Assembly (NCBI GenBank): GCA_050250665.1
Contig: JBFWOF010000044.1
Span: 1 to 54,654, forward strand
Direction of reading: 5' to 3'
Length of the DNA stretch: 54,654 bases
DNA from: JADKFD01 sp050250665
GTDB lineage: Bacteria > Pseudomonadota > Gammaproteobacteria > Xanthomonadales > SZUA-5
The translations under genes were made by a program, and so were the position numbers. The notes under the pieces were generated by a model that saw only the letters and a program-made list of their open reading frames with translations, searched no databases and was not told the DNA's origin. Below, in pieces: positions 1 through 7,222 of this stretch (positions within the stretch are counted from its first letter, which is position 1; every line of letters begins with the position of its first letter).

Positions 1-612
1 TACAGCCTGGATTTGCGTGGCACCTGGGTCACCGCGAACCGGGCCGCGGCCGGCAGCGCCATTCGCCTGGCCAACAGCGATGCCTGGCTGCAGGGCAACA
101 TCATCGCCCGCAACAGCCTGGCGCAATCGGTCATCGAATCGGTGAACTCGAATCTGCGCGCGTACTACAACACCGTTACTCACAACGCGAACCTGACCAC
201 GGCCATCGGCGGCAGCTTCGGCACGCTGCAGATACACAACTCGATCATCTACGAAGCGCCTGGCGTGACCACCATCGATGCCTTCATTGCCCAGTCGGCC
301 AGCTTCGATTGCATCGACTTCAGCGTGGAGCCCTTCATCGTCATCGGCGCCGACTTCATCGTGGCCGATCCGCTGTTCGTCAATCCGGCCGGAGATGATT
401 TTCGCCTGTCCGCCAGTTCACCGCTGATCGACTACTGCTACAACCCGACCGCTACCTCGGTGCCGCGCCTGCTGGACATCGACGGTCAGCAGCGCGGATT
501 CGACGCTCCCGGCGTACCCAATCACAGCGGCCCCTTTGATCTGGGCGCCGATGAGTGGAGCGACCAGCTGTACTTCGACGGCTTTGAGACTCCGCAAGTG
601 CCGACAGGTTGA
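1..612 (+). CDS. Secreted beta-helix / choice-of-anchor Q domain protein, 3' part
   Basis: The gene enters from the left edge, so only the last 203 residues are seen. The reading frame is open from base 1. Short repeated stretches rich in N, I and hydrophobic residues (for example NIIARNSLA, IHNSIIYEA) look like rungs of a right-handed beta-helix. The end carries the pattern of the choice-of-anchor Q domain: ADPLFVNPAGDDFRL, then SPLIDYC, then DIDGQQRGFD and FDLGADEW. Proteins of this type are exported and surface-associated. The last residues are LYFDGFETPQVPTG; an LFxxGFE-like tail also ends the metalloprotease at 23536-27714 and may be a sorting or anchoring tag. The substrate or role cannot be told without the N-terminal part. 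Confidence 0.8.
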   Translation, partial: YSLDLRGTWVTANRAAAGSAIRLANSDAWLQGNIIARNSLAQSVIESVNSNLRAYYNTVTHNANLTTAIGGSFGTLQIHNSIIYEAPGVTTIDAFIAQSASFDCIDFSVEPFIVIGADFIVADPLFVNPAGDDFRLSASSPLIDYCYNPTATSVPRLLDIDGQQRGFDAPGVPNHSGPFDLGADEWSDQLYFDGFETPQVPTG

Positions 613-692
613 GACGGGCCAGCCGCGCCCGGCAGCAACGCCCTGCGGGCCTGATCAGGCATGAGCCATTCACTGAGAGAGGAGCAGATCTG

Positions 693-1295
693 ATGAAGAT
701 GCGTGTTGTGTTTCAGCTGTGGGCAGCTGTGTTGCTGCTGTTTGCAGGATCCGCCATGGCGGCCTCATTCCAGGGCAAATGGTCCACCAATCAAGGCACC
801 ATGTTGATCTACCAGAACGGCGACCGGGCCACCGGTACATACGGTGTCAGCGGCTCCTTCGAGGGCACGGTATCGGGAAATACCCTCAGCGGCAGTTATC
901 GTTGGACGACCAAGAACGGCAACTTCGAGTTGACGCTCAGCAATGACGGCAAGTCCTTTACTGGCCGATGGTTCCGTAGCTCCGCCAAGGGAGCCTGGAC
1001 CGGCAAGAAGATCGGTGACATCGGCGACAGCAAGCCGAGTGGCGGATCCCCCAGCCCTGCAAGCCAGAGGACACTCGGCGCAGGTAGCTACAAGGCGCTG
1101 TGCGACGCCTGTGGTGAGGAGATCGTCAGCCTCGGCAGCCACCGTTTCTGCGCGCTCACCGGCGTGAGCTCGGGTGGCACTGGATCGGGCTGCTATGTCC
1201 AGCCCGATGGCAATGGCTGGATTCTGATCGCCATCGACGGCGGATCCCAGGCCAACGGTCAGGCGCAGCACTGCCACGCCATGTGCACGGATTGA
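693..1295 (+). CDS. Small secreted Cys-rich protein of unknown function
   Basis: 200 residues. I chose ATG 693 because a purine-rich GAGAGAGGAG lies 8 bases upstream and because the protein then begins with a clean signal peptide (MKMRVVFQLWAAVLLLFAGS, then AMA before ASFQGKW). The frame is open further upstream, but that part has no such features. The middle region is beta-rich with repeated Gly-Thr-Tyr/Phe patterns (GTYGVSGSFEGTVSG, LSGSYRW, FTGRWF) as in small beta-barrels. A Ser/Pro/Gly linker follows, then a C-terminal module with six cysteines (CDAC, FCAL, GCYV, HCHAMC) that could make three disulfides in the periplasm or outside. I do not recognise a named family. It lies 80 bases after the preceding gene on the same strand. 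Confidence 0.75.
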   Translation: MKMRVVFQLWAAVLLLFAGSAMAASFQGKWSTNQGTMLIYQNGDRATGTYGVSGSFEGTVSGNTLSGSYRWTTKNGNFELTLSNDGKSFTGRWFRSSAKGAWTGKKIGDIGDSKPSGGSPSPASQRTLGAGSYKALCDACGEEIVSLGSHRFCALTGVSSGGTGSGCYVQPDGNGWILIAIDGGSQANGQAQHCHAMCTD

Positions 1296-1345
1296 GCCAG
1301 CCGAGGACAGGAAGGCCGGCCGGTCAGTCGCACAGCTGAGCGCGA

Positions 1346-2275
1346 TCAGAAATCGATACCGAACTTGATGCGGAACTCGTTCTTCTCGTTCTCGTCCAGA
1401 TGCAGCGAATCGTCGACGCCGCCGATGACCTCGCCCACCGAGCGTGCGTAGGTGGGGTTGCCGCGCCATTGGCGCAGATAGGTGGCGGTCAGCCACCAGC
1501 CCTGGGTGCCGTAATGCAGGGTGGGACCGGCAAAGAAGCTGTACTGGTTCTTGCCATAGTCGCCCGAGTCCGGATCCTGCAGCACGTCCATGTGATGGCG
1601 TGCCTCCAGACCGACGAACCACTTGGGCGCCACCCGATAAGACGCGCCCAGGCTGTTGCTGTACTCCCACTCGTGCTCGACCACGTTGCCATCCTCCAGC
1701 AGCACCCGGCGCTCGCGTGCAATCGTGGCGTTGTAGGCCAGCACCAGCTGGTCATCGAGGAAGTTCTTCTGCAGCAGCAGCCCGGATTCGAGTTCCCATT
1801 GCCGGGTGCGGGCGCCATCCACGCGGAAGCGGCGGATGTACTGCGGCTCCAGCATCAGCGCCAGACCCCAGCCGTCGTTGAGATAGGGCGAGGCCAGGTT
1901 GTACTTGAACTGCAGCTTGGCACCGCGGAAATAGCTGCCCTCGCGATCCGGATACAAGGGCTCGCCGTCTTCCGCCGTGGCCGGAAACGCGCCCTGATGA
2001 TCAAGCCCCAGAAACATCAGATAGGCCGACGTGGAAAAGCGGTCGGTCACGCCGTATTCGAATTCAGTCTGGACTTCATCGGCCGAAAACCGGCCCCGTC
2101 CCTTGTCCCAACGATGGGTCCAGGCGCTCTGGAACTCCATGCGCCCCTTTGGCAGCGTTTCCACGCCGTAGACATAGCCGAACAGGGCTTCATCAGCCTG
2201 CGCCGACGGCGCGACCAGAGCAGCCGTCAGCAGCAGCGCCAGGCACGCGGCGCCGGTGGATTTGAGCAAGTGCAT
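1346..2275 (-). CDS. Outer-membrane beta-barrel protein, DUF6662-like
   Basis: 309 residues. It starts at the ATG with ACGGAG upstream; the next gene upstream ends only 11 bases earlier. A signal peptide is evident (LLKSTGAACLALLLTAALV, cleavage after SAQA). The mature part begins DEALFGYVYGVETLPKG and continues EFEYGVTDRFSTSAYLMFLG, which fits the DUF6662 type of barrel protein as I remember it. Alternating aromatic beta-strands and the last residue Phe (KFGIDF) are hallmarks of an outer-membrane barrel recognised by the BAM complex. It is the last gene of a cluster with an FMN-binding protein, ApbE and a His-containing membrane protein. That context suggests it may be the outer-membrane part of the same redox or iron-linked system. 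The link is inference. Confidence 0.8.
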   Translation of the reverse strand: MHLLKSTGAACLALLLTAALVAPSAQADEALFGYVYGVETLPKGRMEFQSAWTHRWDKGRGRFSADEVQTEFEYGVTDRFSTSAYLMFLGLDHQGAFPATAEDGEPLYPDREGSYFRGAKLQFKYNLASPYLNDGWGLALMLEPQYIRRFRVDGARTRQWELESGLLLQKNFLDDQLVLAYNATIARERRVLLEDGNVVEHEWEYSNSLGASYRVAPKWFVGLEARHHMDVLQDPDSGDYGKNQYSFFAGPTLHYGTQGWWLTATYLRQWRGNPTYARSVGEVIGGVDDSLHLDENEKNEFRIKFGIDF

Positions 2276-2286
2276 GGGTTTCTCCG

Positions 2287-2745
2287 TCAGGTGGATTTCT
2301 GGACGGCGCGGCGCCCGCGCCAGATATGGAAGGGCAGCCACAGCGTGGCGATCATTCCGGCCAGCCAGTGGCCGATGCTGGTGTAGTGGCGCCATTGCTC
2401 GCTGCCGAGGTAGTACAGGCCGAGGCCACTGAGCGCGAGCCAGGCCAGCAACAGCACCATGAAGCCGCCGCTGCGACGATTGCGCCGGCGCTTCCAGGCG
2501 CGGCGCACATGGGTCAGCCAGAGCACGCCAAACAGCCAGACCAGCATGGCCGCAACCACGCCGTGCAACACCAGCAGCGGATGCTCGAAGGGCGAAGGCT
2601 CGGGACCAAAATCACCCTCGACTGCCACAAAATGGTGCAGCAGCAACCAGAGCACGCCACTGAAAGCACACAGCAGGCCGACGCCATAGACCGCGAGGCG
2701 CACCCAGCGTGGCATCTGAAAACGTTCGCGCTGATGGGCTCGCAT
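2287..2745 (-). CDS. Four-helix membrane protein, possible b-type cytochrome of a flavinyl redox chain
   Basis: 152 residues starting at an ATG that overlaps the stop of apbE (TGATG), so translation is probably coupled. Four hydrophobic segments lie near residues 17-38, 56-79, 95-113 and 124-142, with an Arg-rich cytoplasmic loop (RRAWKRRRNRR) after the second. Histidines H61 and H79 fall in or at the end of helix 2, and H126 and H140 in helix 4; such pairs can hold b-type haems. Small membrane cytochromes of the DUF4405 or PepSY-associated kind occur beside ApbE and FMN-binding proteins and pass electrons across the inner membrane. Membership of such a family is inferred from context and helix pattern, not from a recognised signature. 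An alternative start is the Met at residue 11. Confidence 0.75.
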   Translation of the reverse strand: MRAHQRERFQMPRWVRLAVYGVGLLCAFSGVLWLLLHHFVAVEGDFGPEPSPFEHPLLVLHGVVAAMLVWLFGVLWLTHVRRAWKRRRNRRSGGFMVLLLAWLALSGLGLYYLGSEQWRHYTSIGHWLAGMIATLWLPFHIWRGRRAVQKST

Positions 2746-3641
2746 CAGCCCACCCTCGTGGTCTGGCCGCTGCGGTCGATGCACACGGCCTGCGCATCCA
2801 GTCGGCGCAACAAGCCTGGCGCACTGGCATGGCCCGAGAGCACGATCTTGGTCAGGGCATCGGCCCAGATGGCCCGACGTGCGACCACCGTCACCGAGAC
2901 ACCCTCGCCCATGGGCTGGGCGCTGCGGGTGTCGACCAGGGCCGTGTAGCCGCTGCGGGCGCTGAAATAGCCCGCGCTGGTCGCGACCGCACCCTCGGTC
3001 AGTTGCAGCAGCGGAATGGACTGAGCCGGCGACCCCGGATGACGCACATGGATGGTCTGCGGCTGATCGCCGAAGACGCGCAGATCACCGCCAGCGTTGA
3101 CCGATCCCTGGCGCACACCCAGCGCCTTCAAGGCTGCCACGGCACGATCGACCGCATAGCCTTTGGCAATTCCGCCAAAATCGAGCCACAGTGGCCGGCT
3201 GAAACGCAGCTGATGACCTTCGAGCAGACGGACATCGCGCCAATCCGCAGCCTCGTCTGGCCGGCTCGCATCCGGCGCCGGCAGTTGTCCCCAGCGCACC
3301 AGGCGTGCACCGATGGTGGGATCAAAGCAGCCATCGCTCAGCCTGGCCAGCGCCAGCGACGCCCGCAACACGCGCGCGAACAGGGGTGACAGCGCTTGCG
3401 CCGCACTCGCAGCGCTGTGGTTGACCCGCGACAGTTCGGAATCGGGATCATGAAAGCTCAAGCAAGTCTGCACCTGCTCGATGGCGCCGAAGGCCGCGGC
3501 GAAGACCTGATTGGCATCCGCAGCGCCGACTTCAGCACGCACGGTGACGAAGGTTCCGAGCAGCGGTCGCATGCGTTCCAGCATCGGCAACGCCGCTGCG
3601 TTCCCGGGAAGGACTGAAGACGCGGGTGCGGCAGCCATCAT
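2745..3641 (-). CDS. apbE: FAD:protein FMN transferase ApbE
   Basis: 298 residues from ATG 3641, which overlaps the stop of the FMN-binding gene (ATGATG; either ATG could serve). ApbE uses FAD and magnesium to attach FMN covalently to Thr or Ser of a target protein outside the cytoplasm. Family motifs appear in order: RPLLGTFVTV, SFHDPDSELSRVN, SDGCFDPTIG, LDFGGIAKGYAVDRA, VNAGGDLRVFG, VATSAGYFSARSGY, and the metal-site region WADALTKIV. The usual HIIDPRTG box reads ALVDTRSAQ here, so it is somewhat diverged. No lipobox or clear signal peptide is visible at the N-terminus; many ApbE proteins are periplasmic lipoproteins, so export of this one needs another explanation or a different start. 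Its obvious substrate is the SGAT protein encoded immediately upstream. Confidence 0.93.
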   Translation of the reverse strand: MMAAAPASSVLPGNAAALPMLERMRPLLGTFVTVRAEVGAADANQVFAAAFGAIEQVQTCLSFHDPDSELSRVNHSAASAAQALSPLFARVLRASLALARLSDGCFDPTIGARLVRWGQLPAPDASRPDEAADWRDVRLLEGHQLRFSRPLWLDFGGIAKGYAVDRAVAALKALGVRQGSVNAGGDLRVFGDQPQTIHVRHPGSPAQSIPLLQLTEGAVATSAGYFSARSGYTALVDTRSAQPMGEGVSVTVVARRAIWADALTKIVLSGHASAPGLLRRLDAQAVCIDRSGQTTRVG

Positions 3642-4171
3642 CCGCGCGCGGCGACCACCAGTTGATGGGTGGCCAGCAGACGGCGCACGCCCTCGGTCAG
3701 ATGCAGACTGGACAGCGTTGCTCCCGACAGGTTGGCGATATCCGCCTGCAGCTTCAAGGTCGCACCGTGCTGCTTGCCGGTAAATTGGGCCCGCCATTTC
3801 GGATGCCGCACCTGGTCACCGTAGGTCTCCCGGTATTCCAGGATTTCCAGACCGGTGACCGCGCCGTTGGCATCCAGCGCCAGCGCGTAGGTGATGTACT
3901 CATGCTTGCCCAGCACCCGGTCGATGTACATCCAGCCACCATCGGCGGCGCGCCACAGCTTCAGCCTGGACTCCCGCACTCGCACGCCACTGGCTTTCTG
4001 CACGGCCTTGACGTCTGCCGGCGTCAGCACCATCGGCACCGGGGTCAGAAGCTGCGCCGGAAACAGCTGTTCACTGACCTCCGCCACCGAGAAATAAGTG
4101 GTCGCGCCTGCCGGAATGCTGATCGCCGCGCCAAATGCAGCCAGCCAGATGACCGAGGGTTGCTGATGCAT
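3638..4171 (-). CDS. Secreted FMN-binding domain protein, covalently flavinylated
   Basis: 177 residues. The ATG at 4171 has AGGA upstream and gives a signal peptide (QQPSVIWLAAFGAAISIPAG, cleavage about residue 23). The C-terminal part is an FMN-binding domain: N-L-S-G-A-T at residues 147-152 is the flavinylation site used by ApbE, with T152 the expected acceptor, as in NqrC and RnfG. A Tyr-rich segment, EYRETYGDQV, lies before it. The gene is first in a four-gene cluster with apbE, a membrane protein and a barrel protein. The promoter in front carries a Fur-box-like palindrome, so expression is probably raised by iron shortage. The likely job is a periplasmic flavin electron carrier, perhaps for ferric siderophore reduction; that last step is inference. 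Confidence 0.9.
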   Translation of the reverse strand: MHQQPSVIWLAAFGAAISIPAGATTYFSVAEVSEQLFPAQLLTPVPMVLTPADVKAVQKASGVRVRESRLKLWRAADGGWMYIDRVLGKHEYITYALALDANGAVTGLEILEYRETYGDQVRHPKWRAQFTGKQHGATLKLQADIANLSGATLSSLHLTEGVRRLLATHQLVVAARG

Positions 4172-4242
4172 GGAGATTCCTGATTCGATGAAGCGTGGGT
4201 GCGGGTGAGCCCGCAGCAGGCACACTCGGCACATCCTTGTTT

Positions 4243-4259
4243 ATGCGAATCATTCGCAT
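4243..4259 (-). promoter_or_regulatory. Fur-box-like perfect palindrome
   Basis: ATGCGAATCATTCGCAT is a perfect 8-1-8 inverted repeat. It matches the 7-1-7 style of gammaproteobacterial Fur sites (GAATNATTC core). It covers the -10 element of the promoter for the FMN-binding/apbE cluster, the usual place for iron-dependent repression. Binding by Fur is inferred; a Zur site is a less likely alternative. Confidence 0.7.
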
Positions 4260-4277
4260 TTGTCCGACAGCTGTCAA
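4249..4277 (-). promoter_or_regulatory. Sigma-70 promoter of the flavinyl redox cluster
   Basis: On the minus strand TTGACA (4277-4272) is followed by a 17-base spacer and AATGAT (4254-4249). This is a full -35 match and four of six at -10. It would place the transcript start near 4242, about 70 bases before the ATG at 4171. The -10 lies inside the Fur-box-like palindrome. Confidence 0.6.
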
Positions 4278-4339
4278 GGAGGGATGAAGCCAATCCGTGC
4301 TCTGGCCGCTGACCACGCGGCGACCATGACCTATGGCAT

Positions 4340-4367
4340 CTGACAATAAGATAAGTTTGCTTATCAT
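4340..4367 (+). promoter_or_regulatory. Promoter with internal operator for the membrane protein/XRE pair
   Basis: CTGACA (4340-4345), a 16-base spacer and TATCAT (4362-4367) form a plausible sigma-70 promoter. A perfect inverted repeat, GATAAG-TTTG-CTTATC (4350-4365), fills the spacer and overlaps the -10. An operator in this position would block RNA polymerase; the XRE-family protein encoded at 4835-5071 is the obvious candidate repressor. Both readings are inferred from sequence only. Confidence 0.5.
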
Positions 4368-4403
4368 ATTGAGCTATGTTGGTTTCTATAAGCGAGGTAC
4401 GTG

Positions 4404-4838
4404 ATGTCATCCGATCAATTGGAACAACGCGTGTTGAGATTGCAGTGGATCATGCTGGTGACCGCCGCATTGGCCTGGCTCGGCATGCTGGCGCGGGCGT
4501 TGGCGGTGCCCATGGCGCGCCCTTTTCTCGATGACCTGGGTCTGTATGTGGCGCTCGGCGGTCTCGTGGGCTTTCTGGGCGCCTGGACCATCGCCGCCTT
4601 CTTCAGCCGCGACGACAGTCAATTGCTGCTCACGGCCGTCAATGACGAACACGCCACGCATTTCCGCCAAAAGGCCGAAGTCTTCGGCTTCAGGGCGGTG
4701 CTGGTGTACCTGCTCGCGACCCAGTTGCTGGCTGATTCCAGGATCTTCGATCTCGGCGTGGGCGCGACCACGCAACTGGGCCTGTTGCTGGGACTGGTAT
4801 GCGCACTCGGCGCCTTTGTCTGGGCCCAGCGCCGATGA
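4404..4838 (+). CDS. Small inner-membrane protein paired with an XRE regulator
   Basis: 144 residues. ATG 4404 is preferred over the in-frame GTG just before it because GCGAGG sits at a normal distance. Four hydrophobic segments are evident, near residues 13-34, 43-67, 93-109 and 117-140, with a charged stretch (FFSRDDSQ to HATHFRQKAE) between the second and third. The stop overlaps the start of the XRE gene (ATGA), so the two are translated together. Such membrane-protein/XRE pairs are common, and the regulator often controls the pair. I do not recognise a named family and assign no function. Confidence 0.8.
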   Translation: MSSDQLEQRVLRLQWIMLVTAALAWLGMLARALAVPMARPFLDDLGLYVALGGLVGFLGAWTIAAFFSRDDSQLLLTAVNDEHATHFRQKAEVFGFRAVLVYLLATQLLADSRIFDLGVGATTQLGLLLGLVCALGAFVWAQRR

Positions 4839-5071
4839 GTGCGACGCATCTGGTCAATCGACTGCGCGTCTATCGGGCTCTGCGCAACTTGACGCAGCAG
4901 CAACTGGCGGAGCGCGCCGGCGTCAGCCGGCGCAGCGTCAATGCCATCGAGAACGGCGAATTCACACCCTCAGCGGCGCTCGCTTTCACCTTGGCACGGG
5001 TACTCGGTATTGCTGTCACCGATCTGTTCCGACTGGCCGACGAACCCGGCGAATGGCCGCTGGTGGAATAG
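4835..5071 (+). CDS. XRE-family helix-turn-helix regulator
   Basis: 78 residues from ATG 4835, overlapping the previous stop by four bases. The whole protein is a lambda-Cro/C1 type DNA-binding domain: RLRVYRALRNLTQQQLAERA (helices 1-2), GVSRRSVNAIENGEFTPS (recognition helix), then ALAFTLARVLGIAVTDLF. No separate sensing domain is present; the length is typical of short XRE regulators that act with a membrane partner. The inverted repeat at 4350-4365 in the promoter upstream is a plausible autoregulatory site. Confidence 0.93.
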   Translation: MSATHLVNRLRVYRALRNLTQQQLAERAGVSRRSVNAIENGEFTPSAALAFTLARVLGIAVTDLFRLADEPGEWPLVE

Positions 5072-5128
5072 CCGCCCGGCAACCCGGCGCTGGGAGCGGC
5101 TTCAGCCGCGATTCGCTCCTATGGCCGC

Positions 5129-5636
5129 GTTGTCCGCGCAGCGGGCTACGTGACGCTGCTCGCGACCACGGCTGTCAATGAGGGCCGGACAGAAAATGCG
5201 GGACGCGAAGGACGCAAAGGAAGAGCAGAAAGATCGCCAGGGAAGGCTATCCGCCCCAAACCGCTCTTCTTCGAGTCCTTGCTGCCTTTCCTTCGTGACC
5301 TTCGCGTCCTGCTGTTGGTCTGACGCCAAGGCCAAACTGTGGGGCCGGGCTCTGTCCGCGATCAGCCACGCCTGTAGGTCACGTTGTCCGCGCAGCGGGC
5401 TACGTGACGCTGCTTGCGACCATGACTGTTGATGAGAGCTGGGAAGGAAAAGCAGGACGCGAAGGACGCAAAGGAAAAGCAGAAAGATCGCCAAGGAAGG
5501 CTATCCGCCCCAACCGCTCTTCTTCGTGTCCTTGCTGCCTTTCCTTCGTGACCTTCGCGTCCTGCTGTTGGTCTGACGCCAAGGCCAAACTGTGGGAGCT
5601 TCCGCCGCGGTTCGCTCTCCACCGACATCGCTGGCC
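5129..5636. repeat. 254-bp imperfect tandem duplication carrying palindromic MITE-like elements
   Basis: The space 5072-5713 holds no credible gene. Two units with a period of 254 bases begin GTTGTCCGCGCAGCGGGCTA at 5129 and 5383. Each includes a long inverted repeat with arms starting GGACGCGAAGGACGCAAAGG (5201 and 5455) and ending in the complementary CCTTCGCGTCCTGC near 5310 and 5566. Relatives of the same palindrome occur at 36520-36569, 47300-47412 and 47577-47668, so this is a dispersed family. No transposase is encoded inside. Confidence 0.8.
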
Positions 5637-5713
5637 GAAATGCTCGGAGTTGTCGCAGCTGAAGCCGCTCCCACAGGATGGACGCTGACGGGCCTGCCGC
5701 GGCTGCGATCGGT

Positions 5714-7222
5714 TCAGTCGCAGCGTAGAGGGCGTATCGCCGGGTTGAAATCGCCCAGGTAGGAAGGCGCCGGAGCGCTTTGAAACAAGGTCGGGATGCT
5801 GGTATTGCTGGCCCTGAACATCTGCGACAGCTTGCGTTCGCCCTGAAAATTGAGCGCATCGTGCTCAGGCTGAGACGGACACTGGCTGCGCCAGTCGGGC
5901 ATCGCTGCGGCCTCGGCACAGGCCAGACTGGCATCCAGACGTGTCAGTTCGGCGATCTGATCGTCCTCCCACAATCGGATCTGGTGCAGGCTCTCGATCC
6001 ATTGCCGGGCCAGCCCCAGATCGCGACCGGCCGGGTCGGCGCATTCGAGGGCGATCCAGGCGCTGCTGATCAGCGCCGAGTTCTGCAGATCGGCGCGGAA
6101 AGGCGCCAGCAGATCCAACGCTTGCTGGCATTGGGCCGGCGCCCCGTCCAGCCCGAAACCCAGGAACCGGGCACTGCGAACGGCGCCATCCGGATTCTGA
6201 TGTCGAGCCGCCAAGTCAAAGGCGATGCGGGCCCGATGAAGATCCGGCGCGCGATCGAACTCCGGCGCCAGATAGATCTCTCCCAGCCAGCTCAGCATCG
6301 GCCCCACCCGGGCCAGCGCCAGACCCTGATCATCGGCTGCGCGGAACAGCTCGAAAGCCTGATCCATCTGCGACAGCCAGGCCTTGCTGCCCACCGGCTG
6401 CGCACTCTTGAAGTAGGCCGACCGCACCAGCACCTCGGCCTGCAGCGCCAGGGCAGCGGGAGAGGCTGCGGCCTCGCGACCGGCCGCGTAGAAGGCCACC
6501 GCCTGGCGTTCGAGTACGCTGACCAGATGGCGCGGACCAGGCAGCCGCGGTTCTTCATCGTGCTCTGCCAGCTGCGTGCGGATGCCGGCCGCCAGATCGG
6601 GGCGAGGTTCGGGCGGAGCGGGTACCGCGCAGTGCGGATCCTCTTCCTCGTTGAAGCCGCTGCCGCCGTAGTAGCCAATCGCCTGTTCCCAGACCTGCTT
6701 GAAGCCCGGCCCGGCGCGCAGCGGATAGATCAGATCCATCTCGGCAAAACGCTGCAGATTGAGGCGCCAGGCTGCATCCTCAAGGACCAGGGTCAGCCCG
6801 GTGCCGTAGTAGTGCCGGCGTTGGTCCAGCAAGGCCACCCAGCTCAGGTCCTGCGCTTCAAAACTGCGACCGGCCGTGAAGCCCGACAACAGCAGCCGTG
6901 ATCGCTCCGACAGAAAGACCTCGCAATAGTCGGCGTAGATCGATTCCAGCGGCACAGGCTCAGCTCGCGCACGCAGGCGCCGCAGCAGTCTCTGCATGTC
7001 GACGAAATCTTCCTCGGTGTCGACCTCGACATGCCGCGCCAGGCTGGCGACAGCCTGCAGCAGATCGCGGCTGTCGGCGCTGAGCAGATCGTCGGCATCG
7101 TCGATGCTGCAACTGTGCAGCGCATCGATCATGCGCGAGACACGCTGCGCATCGGGGCCTGCAGCGGCCGCGGCCAGCGGCACAAGCAGGCACAGGCACA
7201 TTCCCCGCATCAGTCGATTCAT
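5714..7222 (-). CDS. Secreted helical repeat protein of unknown function
   Basis: 502 residues; the ATG overlaps the stop of the upstream gene (ATGA), fixing the start. A signal peptide is visible (LMRGMCLCLLVPLAAAAA, cleavage near residue 21). The rest is soluble, Ala/Leu-rich and mostly helical, with segments such as LALQAEVLVRSAYFK, LHRARIAFDLAARHQNPDG and ALDLLAPFRADLQNSALISS that resemble TPR/Sel1-type helix pairs. Cysteines are scattered (for example HSCSID, DYCEVF, DPHCAV, ALECAD, ASLACAE, RSQCPS), which fits a periplasmic protein with disulfides. No catalytic motif is recognised. It is third in a coupled operon after two small paralogous Cys-motif membrane proteins and probably works with them. 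Confidence 0.75.
   Translation of the reverse strand: MNRLMRGMCLCLLVPLAAAAAGPDAQRVSRMIDALHSCSIDDADDLLSADSRDLLQAVASLARHVEVDTEEDFVDMQRLLRRLRARAEPVPLESIYADYCEVFLSERSRLLLSGFTAGRSFEAQDLSWVALLDQRRHYYGTGLTLVLEDAAWRLNLQRFAEMDLIYPLRAGPGFKQVWEQAIGYYGGSGFNEEEDPHCAVPAPPEPRPDLAAGIRTQLAEHDEEPRLPGPRHLVSVLERQAVAFYAAGREAAASPAALALQAEVLVRSAYFKSAQPVGSKAWLSQMDQAFELFRAADDQGLALARVGPMLSWLGEIYLAPEFDRAPDLHRARIAFDLAARHQNPDGAVRSARFLGFGLDGAPAQCQQALDLLAPFRADLQNSALISSAWIALECADPAGRDLGLARQWIESLHQIRLWEDDQIAELTRLDASLACAEAAAMPDWRSQCPSQPEHDALNFQGERKLSQMFRASNTSIPTLFQSAPAPSYLGDFNPAIRPLRCD

Noticed and set aside
1400..2386. Plus-strand frame of 328 codons opposite the barrel protein gene
   Set aside because: The minus strand has a signal peptide, barrel strands and operon coupling; the plus frame has none.
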